From Lactifluus volemus (Eukaryota > Basidiomycota > Agaricomycetes > Russulales > Russulaceae), in assembly GCA_022376515.1 (NCBI GenBank), contig WTXI01000069.1, positions 109,465-173,464 on the forward strand: DNA of 64,000 nucleotides. Reading direction: 5' to 3'. A model generated the notes under the pieces. That model saw only the letters and a list, made by a program, of their open reading frames with translations. It was not told where the DNA came from and did no database searches. Within the stretch, counting starts at the first letter, position 1; each line of letters opens with the position of its first letter. Shown piece after piece: positions 17,722 to 25,575 of the stretch. The position numbers were made by a program, and so were the translations under genes.

Positions 17722-18658
17722 TGTCATGGTTCGCAGGGACCGTGGCTCGAAGTGAGCTTCGTTTGGGTTGGCTATTTGTTGCGGCGAGTCGGACAAGACT
17801 AGCAACACCAAATAGTCGATTCTAGAACGCGCAGGCAAGGTCCAACGAGGAGTAGACTTGACTGTGCGAACTCTCGGGGTTCGTATCGCGTGAGGCGGTT
17901 AATACGGGCCGGCGCACGCGATGGTCGGAGTTACCGTTCCTAAAGAGGATAGACGGTGGCAGATGGATGAATGACGATGTGTAGGTTCAACCGCAACACG
18001 GGCGCGAGTGTAATTGGAATGCAAGGGAGTCTCGCCTTCCAAGGACACTCGTGAGAGGTTGAACTAAGGTTTGTGATGTGGACGCGAGGTGGGAAGTGAG
18101 ACTACTTCTCACAGCGCGTTCGTATTAGGGTTTCAGGCGTCTGGGAACTTGTTACAAGGAAATGGAACAAGTTCACAGATGTCTGATCGTGGCGCGAAGT
18201 ACCTGGATCAAGGTACGAAGAGGGGATTCACAAGAAGAGAGGAGGAGATGCGATGCGAGTGTGAGCAGGAGACAATGAACTGCGATTCTAGACGAAGCTG
18301 AAGCTGGGGCTTTAGCTCGTCTGCAGGGCCCTATTTATGCGTACAGAGGGCCAGCCAACTATCCTACAAAGGTCACAGTACAGTAGCGAAGTCAGAACTA
18401 TTGACTAAGGACCTGAGTCAGTTCTGATGACTCAAGAACTGACTCAGTGCGTCTGACTCAAGATCTGAGTCAAGAACGCTGACTCAAGATTTGAGTCATG
18501 ATCCCTGAGTCAAATACACGTCCAAAACGGCGACGCACAGCCCCTAGAAGCGGAACAGAAGGGGCTGGCCAAGGAAAGGGGTCCTAGGTCACAACACAAG
18601 TCGAAAATCAGACGGAAAATAACAGCAAATGGGCCGGGCGGCCCGCATAACCGTAACA
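17722..18658 (-). repeat. Ty3-A 5' LTR (right)
   Basis: This 937 bp repeat matches 4823-5759 with about 7 differences. On the minus strand it contains the promoter and predicted RNA start. Its outer edge abuts a truncated copia (Ty1-B) within RT coding sequence. Confidence 0.93.
18295..18338 (-). promoter_or_regulatory. Ty3-A LTR core promoter and predicted RNA 5' end
   Basis: A minus-strand TATA-like ATAAATAG (18331-18338) lies 33 nt before AGCTTCAGCTT (18295-18305). The second word is the complement of the site beside the LTR, so the RNA probably starts at or near 18305. Confidence 0.65.
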
Positions 18659-18871
18659 TTGGAGCTCGTCACGTCCGCCGGCAATCCAGAACTCGCGTTC
18701 CGGGGAAGCCATCGCTGCCGCCCATGAGGGGTCGTCGTCGGTCGGTAGGCAAGGGTCCGCAGAACCGTCAGATAGGGCTGCGAGCAGTTCGTCAACGGGT
18801 AGCGGAAGCGTAGGTAAATCCAACGGAATCAGGTAGTGCGAGTCCCGAAATGGATAAAATTCCGCCAACAT
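18659..18871 (-). pseudogene. Start of Ty1-B RT, truncated by the Ty3-A LTR
   Basis: A short open frame shows the sequence that normally opens copia RT (DDDPSWAAAMASPEREFWIAG in the one-letter reading, DELQ at the end). After DELQ the frame enters the Ty3-A LTR, so no RT motif follows. It marks the breakpoint exactly. Confidence 0.75.
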
Positions 18872-19027
18872 CGCCGTGGTACGAGCATCGTCGGCGGGGG
18901 TTGCCTCGCGTGCAGCCTTGCGGCACGCGCCGGCGGCAGAGCTATCTGCGACAGCAGCGGCAAGGCGGCTGTCAAGTAGAGGATCATGTGAGGTAGGAAT
19001 GGGTATACGAGATGAGCAACGCAGTGT

Positions 19028-19152
19028 AGGTACAGTAATAGGTAAAGGAGAATTTGTAGCGGTGGGTTGTTCCGCAGAAGTAATGTCAGGTACAGTAATA
19101 GGTAAAGGAGAATTTGTAGCGGTGGGTTGTTCCGCAGGAGTAATGTCAGGTA
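19028..19152. repeat. 60-bp tandem duplication in the Ty1-B linker
   Basis: The unit starting aggtacagtaataggtaaa is present about twice, with period exactly 60 bp and one difference. A decayed third partial copy follows. Confidence 0.9.
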
Positions 19153-19609
19153 TAGTAGTAACGGTGGATTGTTCTTTTGTAGGGGTTGGTGGAGTTATCG
19201 TACAGGGTATCGTAGTATGTGGTGTAGTCTGTATAGTAGGGGGATGATTAGAAGAGGGGGGTATGCGGGCAGGGATAATAATGGGGGGAATTCTGGTGGA
19301 GGTGTTGGTGGTGTCGGGCGATTGTGGGGTCTGTCGTGTCGTAGTCGGTGATTTTGAGTGCGGAGGATGTGTTGTTGAATGTGTTGGAGTTGTAGAAGAG
19401 GTGGTCGTCGGTGGCGGTGCGGCTGTTTGAGAGATCGTCGGAAGTGTTGAGGGGGGAATATTGGGGTGAAATTCAAACGGGGGGATGGGAGAGAGAGCGG
19501 ATATGGGCGGCGAAATGGTGGGTCGGGTGGTTGGTGTGATGGAACGATTGGCTGCGGCAGGAGGTTGTCGGTTTGGTTGTTGAGCGTTGTCGGTTGCGGA
19601 AGTCGGCTG

Positions 19610-22354
19610 TCAGGTGTTGATGGTTGAAGTTGTCTGTTGTCGAGCATCGTCGGTCGTCGCTTTGTCGTTATTGAGAATCTTTCCTGGTCGATAGGGTCTG
19701 GGAATGCTGTCAAGGTGTTCGATGAAAGAAACATGAAATGAGTTAAAAACGCGGTTGGATTCAGGATCCCACAGGCGATAAGCCTTTGATTGATGGGTAT
19801 ACCCGATCAAAATACAGGGAGTTGAACGTGCAAGAAGTTTTGGTTGGTTGTGAACGAGAGAGTAGGCGGCACAGCCGATTTCGCGCAGATGGGAAAACGA
19901 TGGACGTCGGCCGAACCAGAGTTCGAACGGAGTTTTGCCTTTGAGAGCGGTGGTGGCGACGCGGTTAGTGAGATAGCCCGCGGTGAGACAAAATTCGTCC
20001 CAGAGATTATCGGGTGCTCGACACGCGAGTCGCATGGCGCGGGCGCGGGAAACGATCGTTCGGTGCAGTCGTTCTACTTTTCCATTTTGCAAAGACGTGT
20101 AGGGCGCGGTGGTGTAGTGGATAATACCATACTTATCGCACCACGCTTTTGAGATGAAGTTGACGAGTTCGCCATTGTCGGTGATGATTGAACGCAATTT
20201 CGATTTGCTTTGACTTTCGACCGCTTTGTGCCAAGGCAGGAGCGCGAGAATAGCATCGTCTTTTCGTTTCAGGGGGATGGTCCAGCTAAAGTTAGAATAG
20301 TCATCAATAATATTCATAATGTAACGGTTTTCTGCCCGGGAGGGGGACAACATCGGGCCACAAAGATCTATATACACTCGTTCCAACTTCTCCGTCGACT
20401 TAGGGCCTTCGCGGATTTTGGGGATCGAGGAGCGCGTTTGTTTTCCGAGAATACAGGCGACGCATTTTGCAGGTAAAGTCGATAGGTCGATCGGCATGTC
20501 TTCAGCGACGCGCGTACGGGCCATATCCAGAACAGTTTGGATGTTGCAATGGCCGAGGCGGCGGTGCCAAGTTTCGAGGTCGGGAATGATTTGCGAGACG
20601 AAAATTTGTTCATGCGGTGGCAATGGTTGCAACGGAGCGCGGAGAGTCGTTTTTGCTGTTGAGAGCACATAGAGGTTACGAGATTTGAGTAGTACACCTG
20701 TAGCAATGATTGAGCCAGAAACATCAGTGATCCAACATGAGTTGGCATCAAAGTGTGTCGACACGCTGTCATGGCAGTTTAGTGTTAATACCGAGAGTAG
20801 ACGGACACGTGAATCAGGGATGTAAAGGACATTAGAAAGGATCAGCTTTCGTCCAGTCGTAAGAGGGATTTCCACCGTCCCCATCTCATTAGCAAATACA
20901 CAAGAGTTGCCCAGGCCTTTAATGGCTCTGGGGGTAATCGGATGAAGAACGCGGAAATCTGAGCGTACCGGTGATATATGACAGGTGGCGCCCGTGTCGA
21001 GAATGAACGGCGTCGTGTCGGATGAAACAAGCACTGTATCGGAGTCGGTCGTAAAGGCGTAGGACGTAGCGTTGAGTTCGTCGTCATCAGCGAGTGCGAG
21101 GAGTGCCTCCCAGGATTCACCGGAGTCGATACTCAGTGGCGTTTGAGGGAGGTTGGCAAGATCTGTAACGGGCGAGAGAGAAGCGGGGGCTTGCGTTGGT
21201 TCGGGCAAAGTAGCGGCGGTCTGTACGGGGACAAAGGCGTAAGTTACTCCATTAATAACAACGTTGGTGGTGGCTGCAGGGGGGTTCCCCATGGAGGCAG
21301 TTGTGGTTGGTGCGGTGGTGGTCGGAGCGGTGGTGGCAATATGAGCGGAATGGTTGGGAGTTGCAGTGCGAGCATTGCGGCGTGCGAGGAAACGGGCTTG
21401 GGCAGCACGGGCTTCATCGAGCGTTCGCCCGGCCATTTTTCCACCTACCCGAACACAGAAGTCATTGGTGTGTCCTGGACGCTTACAATTCAAGCAAATA
21501 GTATTGCGAAAGGGATTATCGGGGCGGGCTAACAAGGCGATCGTTTGTGCGTCGTCCTGGTGGCTGTGAGTGGTACGGCGACGGTGAAGGTCATCTTCAT
21601 CTTGTAGGCGGGCAAGTATGGTTTGGGGGGTGCAGGAAGGATCACGAGTGAGAGCTTGTAGTGACGATTGGAGCGACCGAAAGTGTTGGGAGGCGGCGTT
21701 GACAAGCCAAGCGCAATGCATTTTGTCGAAGTCCGGAGTGCCCATCTTGACGAAGGACTCGTGGAGGCTGTTAATTTTTGCAGCGGTGTCCATGAGTGGG
21801 GTCCCGGGCATAAATTGCATGTCCATAATTTGCTTCATGAGGTGAGCTTGGGCGTGCGTGCCGAGTTGTTCATGACGTTTACGGAGGGCTGCGTAGGCGA
21901 GGGAAGAGGTCGGAAATTTGTCAGCGATGTTATAGTCGAAGGACGAAACGTGTTGTAGGATAAAGGAGCGAAGGGAACTATCGTTGGTCCACCAGACCCA
22001 GCATATCTTGGGGCTGACAATCGCTGGATCTGGGCAGGCTAGTGTGCTGTTCAGCCATGGGAATAGGCCTTGTCGGTTGGCAAGAAGTTCGAGACGGCGG
22101 CTCCATTCGGGCCAATTGGATCGTTGCAAGTCGAGTGTGAGGGAGGATGGCCATGACGGGTCGGAGATGAACATAGGCGTGGTGGGAATATCGTCCGGGG
22201 AGAGAATGGGTCGACATGGGAAGGCGGTTGGTTGTGTAGGGACATTTGGCTGAGTTGTGGTGTTTGTGATTGCTTGGGTGCTTGTGCCCGCTTGATTCGT
22301 ACTGGTCGATGACTGATTCGTTGATGGCTGTGCCTGATTCGTGGCTGAAGACAT
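19610..22354 (-). CDS. gag-pol: Ty1-B Gag, protease and integrase (914 aa)
   Basis: An ATG-started frame encodes a Thr/Gln/Asn-rich leader, a copia Gag, a CCHC knuckle (CLNCKRPGHTNDFC), a protease site (FILDTGATCHISP), and an integrase with HHCC finger (WHRRLGHCNI to CVACILGK) and core motifs (IDLCGPM, IDDYSNF, TDNGE, GKVERLHR). Then comes the copia signature of a capsid-like linker (IGCAAYSLVHNQ, SKAYRLWDP). It stops at 19610, before RT. The region 18872-19609 reads as a Pro-rich linker in another frame, so a frameshift or premature stop has split the polyprotein. With RT lost, the element cannot transpose by itself. Confidence 0.92.
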   Translation of the reverse strand: MSSATNQAQPSTNQSSTSTNQAGTSTQAITNTTTQPNVPTQPTAFPCRPILSPDDIPTTPMFISDPSWPSSLTLDLQRSNWPEWSRRLELLANRQGLFPWLNSTLACPDPAIVSPKICWVWWTNDSSLRSFILQHVSSFDYNIADKFPTSSLAYAALRKRHEQLGTHAQAHLMKQIMDMQFMPGTPLMDTAAKINSLHESFVKMGTPDFDKMHCAWLVNAASQHFRSLQSSLQALTRDPSCTPQTILARLQDEDDLHRRRTTHSHQDDAQTIALLARPDNPFRNTICLNCKRPGHTNDFCVRVGGKMAGRTLDEARAAQARFLARRNARTATPNHSAHIATTAPTTTAPTTTASMGNPPAATTNVVINGVTYAFVPVQTAATLPEPTQAPASLSPVTDLANLPQTPLSIDSGESWEALLALADDDELNATSYAFTTDSDTVLVSSDTTPFILDTGATCHISPVRSDFRVLHPITPRAIKGLGNSCVFANEMGTVEIPLTTGRKLILSNVLYIPDSRVRLLSVLTLNCHDSVSTHFDANSCWITDVSGSIIATGVLLKSRNLYVLSTAKTTLRAPLQPLPPHEQIFVSQIIPDLETWHRRLGHCNIQTVLDMARTRVAEDMPIDLSTLPAKCVACILGKQTRSSIPKIREGPKSTEKLERVYIDLCGPMLSPSRAENRYIMNIIDDYSNFSWTIPLKRKDDAILALLPWHKAVESQSKSKLRSIITDNGELVNFISKAWCDKYGIIHYTTAPYTSLQNGKVERLHRTIVSRARAMRLACRAPDNLWDEFCLTAGYLTNRVATTALKGKTPFELWFGRRPSFSHLREIGCAAYSLVHNQPKLLARSTPCILIGYTHQSKAYRLWDPESNRVFNSFHVSFIEHLDSIPRPYRPGKILNNDKATTDDARQQTTSTINT

Positions 22355-22452
22355 TATTGATTGCGTAACGTGTCGGTCGTATTATATAAAGATGGAGAAG
22401 TTCTAAGCGCGAGTAAGGACGGGTGGGCGGTGCTGATCAGTCTGTGAGCTCA

Positions 22453-22464
22453 GGGCCCATAACC
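22453..22464 (-). other. Ty1-B primer binding site (half-tRNA iMet type)
   Basis: The minus strand reads GGTTATGGGCCC, identical to the Ty1-A site although the two copia coding regions are very different. Confidence 0.75.
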
Positions 22465-22746
22465 AATTAATAGTAGAAGCGTGACAGTAGAAAGGGGACA
22501 AGATAAGATAGTATTATAGCGACCTAACTCGCCTGTTTAAGTACTCGAGCTAATCATAATACATGTGATAACTTGCGATGATGTACGATGTTGGGTGACG
22601 TCACATCCACACGTCATTTAGAACCCCACTGTCACGCACTCACGAATGTGACTGTCACTGTGACGTCCCGACGTGCCCTCCTCCTCAGTTAGTTAGTTGC
22701 TCCCGCCGCCGTACTTACCAATTATGGCTGGTATATTCTGTTGTCA
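22465..22746 (-). repeat. Ty1-B 5' LTR, outer boundary uncertain
   Basis: The inner edge is set by the primer site. The outer edge is placed at TGACAACAG by its LTR-like start only. There is no second LTR in the window to confirm it. Confidence 0.45.
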
Positions 22747-23329
22747 GGAATATGACAGATCCACGAGGATGTAAAAAAAATTGGACCTTGGATGGGGAAT
22801 GACAGAATGCAGGCCATTAACCTGACAGTTGGTGCTCTGAATGCAGACTTGTATAGATAGTTGCTCCGCTAACAACTTTTTTTCCCCACCTTTTGACAGG
22901 TTCTCGCCCTCCAAAATCTCGCTCGCCACTGGGGTCTGGCTTCGACCGATAAGCTTCAAGCTTTACACCTCCTTTCGGCTTGGCCTTACAGAAATCGAGC
23001 CTGCAGACCTTCGTGAGTATTCTTCTCTTGGCCTTCTTTTATCATTCCCTTTTCCAGGCTCATCCCATCACTGACTCGGTTCTCGTTTCCCCCACAGATG
23101 GCACAGTCCTTCATTTCGGTGCTGTACAAGGCGCAGAATGGGTTAAAGGGCGTACCTATTCCCTCAACACACTTCTCGGCGTCGAGCGGCCCAGACCTCG
23201 AACCGGAAAGCCCAACGTTTAGACTGGTCGGGGTCAGGTTCGGATCCGAACCTGAACCCATCTGGCAACACTGCTGCCAGTGACCGTGGCTGACACCGAC
23301 TTCCCATTCTCAATTCCCTACTGGAGTTG
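22747..23329. other. No gene recognised
   Basis: Short open frames only. There are intron-like blocks (GTGAGTATTC to a pyrimidine-rich stretch ending in cag near 23097, just before ATGGCACAG), which may be remains of a gene 5' end. I cannot assign a product. Confidence 0.4.
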
Positions 23330-23945
23330 TTCTCAGCTGGTTGGAGAATGTGAGAATGAGAGGAAGAGCGGTCATTTACGTGCACTGTTACTGTCCAACT
23401 GCGCCACCACCCTCGTCAAGGTATTACTTCTCATCAACCCCTCTTCCTCCCGTCAGATTTGGCTCCTACAGCTTTCCCGCCACGATGATGCCCTCATCGA
23501 TACTGAGGCTTGCTTGCTTCTCCAACCAGGTTCATTCAAAGCGTTGCGCACACAGGCATGCATCCGGCTTCATAGTGAACAGTGCAAGATACCATTGCGG
23601 ACTTTTGGGCTGCCCTCGAGCAAGCCGAGTTTGAGAGCATAGACGCGGACGTTTGTGCATTTCAAGGCGAGCTCAAACAGGCCGAGGCGTAGCAAGACAG
23701 GATTGTTATAAAATACCCGGTGTACCACGTGATTGCACCGAGGAGGACATCAAAAAGGTGTAACGACGTGAATCGACAAGGTGCGTTTCCTCACCTATCC
23801 ATTTGTGGGTTTGTCTAAAACTTTGCTTTTTGGGTTGGTTGTTGGTGCAGGGCGGCGACGAAGAAAATATCAGAGTCGTTAAGACTCATGCAGTGCTTTC
23901 GGATCTGTGGAGGCGCGAACGGTACGATCTCAGTGAGGATGTTTG
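23330..23945 (+). pseudogene. DNAJC7-like TPR-DnaJ co-chaperone, degenerate fragment
   Basis: Translated pieces in shifting frames match the TPR-to-J-domain region of the DNAJC7/Tpr2 family as I know it. First comes GHLRALLLSNCATTLVK, then after a probable intron SRHDDALIDTEACLLLQPG and FKALRTQACIRLHSEQ. After a frameshift near 23590 the reading is FWAALEQAEFESIDADV, then a stop. Next comes GVPRDCTEEDIKK, a stop, a probable intron, and GGDEENIRVVKTHAVLSD. The HPD motif needed to stimulate Hsp70 is absent from the expected place. At least two stops and one frameshift make this a pseudogene. It looks like a fragment copied or left from a functional gene elsewhere. Confidence 0.75.
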
Positions 23946-24926
23946 CTAGATCGGCGGGGTTCATACCGGAGGGACGTCGCATATGCGACGACGAACCTGC
24001 CATGCCATCTTCATCTTCGCGCAATTTGACGGTGTGGGTGGTAGCGGGGATTCTCATTGTGGAGGTCCGCCAGGGCACCACATAGATTCCGTGTGTTCTA
24101 ACCTTCAGCTAGTGCCCCAAAGCTCGCTACAATTTTTGCTGTTGGACCGGAGGACGCAGTCCGTCGGCAGTGTCAGCGGCGAGGTCCTTGAAAGTTTCTC
24201 GAACATGCAAACCCTCGTTACATCGCTGTCAAGTTGTCAACATACCCTACCGAAATAATGTGGCAAACTCATACGCTGAACTCGGCAAGTGCTGATGGTA
24301 GGTGTCGTTTATAGCTCCTCCAGGCTAACATGAAATGCTGATACCTCGAGCAGCATTCAAATGCCACACCCGAGAAAAGAGGGCCACGATTAGTGCTACC
24401 GAAGCAGATATACAAGGTATCGTTAACTGATTGTCATTATCGATGTCACAGACTAGGTCTTGTACTACTTTGCATTTGACTTCTCTCAGAGATGAGACTT
24501 TGCATGGTATTGTACAATTGTGATCAACAAGTTCAATACATAAAGGATGAAAAGTACAAGTGATTCCTTTTTGTTGGAATGTATTGGTGCTTCGGGATGA
24601 GATACTGGATGCCGAGAAGAATGACTCTGCTAGGTCAGAGGAGCCTGAAGAATTGAAAGTGCCGCTATCGTTATCGGCGCTCTGAGAGCAACCCGGGCTG
24701 TATCATAGATGCTCCCCACTATCTTAGGATAGCCCTACAATTTTTTGAGGCCCCCTCGCGTTTTTACGAGGCCAATGCCTCACATGAGGATCGAGCACGC
24801 CTGAGTGTCATCTCGTCTCGTTGATACCTTTTTTTCTCTCGTTTCAACTTAATACCTCAACCTGTAATCATACAAACAGTTTCTATGTACGAGGGACTTA
24901 AATACGTCAAATAGAATGCAGTGAGG
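23946..24926. other. No gene recognised
   Basis: The first 300 bases may be decayed downstream sequence of the DnaJ relic. The rest has no coding pattern, LTR or RNA gene that I can support. Confidence 0.4.
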
Positions 24927-24931
24927 GCATC
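24927..24931. repeat. Target site duplication of Ty3-B1 (left), gcatc
   Basis: It matches gcatc at 40236-40240, just outside the other end of Ty3-B1. Confidence 0.9.
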
Positions 24932-25541
24932 TGTTAAGGTTCCAAGTGGGACCTTTGTACGAAGTGTACGTTCGTTTGTGGAGTCAAGAGCAAGTCTTGC
25001 AAGACGTGCAAGACAAGATCAAAGGTTCGATAAGAAGAGACTTAGTAAACGACTAAGTCAAGAGCGTTTCAGAGGTCAAGGGCTTTGGGCTCAGGATGAG
25101 ACCAAAGTATCAAGAAGTCGTGAAGAGTGATGTCAAGGGGGTTCTCTCAGGTCGAATGCTTCTTAGGCAAGACAAGGTTCTAATAGATAGAAGGACTTGG
25201 ATTGTGAAACAAAACTGAGACTTAAGGTCTCTAGGGCAAAAGTACAGGGTTTTTTATATAAAGAGGAACGAGGCTATGTACACAGCCGTAGGGGCTGTGA
25301 CCTTCGTACAGCTTTCAGGGTTTGAAACATGTTCCAGGAATCAGCGAGTCATCCTGTGCATGTGGCTGTTGCTTGCGGCTGTACGGTGCTGTGTGAGGCT
25401 GTATCGTGAGAGAGAAATAAGTAAGCGATCTGAAACAAAGCGATCGGTAGTCCATTCGCATAAGCAAGGGAGTCAGCAGAAATGAGTCAGCAGTCCGAAA
25501 ATGTACAGTATGAGTCAGCAAGCACGTGTCAGTCCATAACA
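24932..25541 (-). repeat. Ty3-B1 3' LTR
   Basis: A 610 bp repeat; on the minus strand it starts TGTTATGGACTGACACG and ends ACCTTAACA. It contains a TATATAAA box on the minus strand (25253-25260) and the self-priming word at 25212-25223. Confidence 0.94.
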
Positions 25542-25575
25542 CCATCCCCCGTCTAAGGCGCAGTCCCACCTGCGT

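Larger units (their letters stand above)
4823..18658 (-). mobile_element. Ty3/gypsy chromovirus Ty3-A (contains nested copia Ty1-A)
   Basis: The element is bounded by 937 bp LTRs (4823-5759 and 17722-18658) with TGT..ACA ends. Minus-strand order is 5' LTR, gag, protease, RT, RNase H, integrase, chromodomain, C-terminal zinc module, PPT, 3' LTR. Ty1-A is inserted in gag; without it the element is about 8.5 kb. The LTRs differ at about 7 of 937 positions. The outer flanks are tgctt (left) and ttgga (right), so there is no target site duplication, although all other complete elements here have one. One frameshift, at 8796-8799, breaks pol. Confidence 0.92.
18659..22746 (-). mobile_element. Ty1/copia element Ty1-B, 3'-truncated
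   Basis: A second, unrelated copia lineage is present with 5' LTR, half-tRNA primer site, Gag-protease-integrase frame, a degraded linker and the very start of RT. It stops at the Ty3-A LTR. The missing RT, RNase H and 3' LTR are not found on the other side of Ty3-A, where NLR1 lies. The 5' LTR outer limit (22746) is a guess from a TGACAACAG start, because no partner LTR exists. Confidence 0.85.

Noticed and set aside
4818..18663. A target site duplication for Ty3-A
   Set aside because: The flanks tgctt and ttgga do not match in either orientation, and shifting the LTR ends by one or two bases does not help.
23098..23283. Short ATG frame starting ATGGCACAG as a gene
   Set aside because: 61 codons, no recognisable domain and next to a pseudogene. 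Only intron-like flanks speak for it.
25276..25569. Small ORFs repeated in every Ty3-B LTR (such as 25276-25485 and 39970-40179)
   Set aside because: They are LTR sequence covering promoter and leader. Their recurrence only reflects the repeat.
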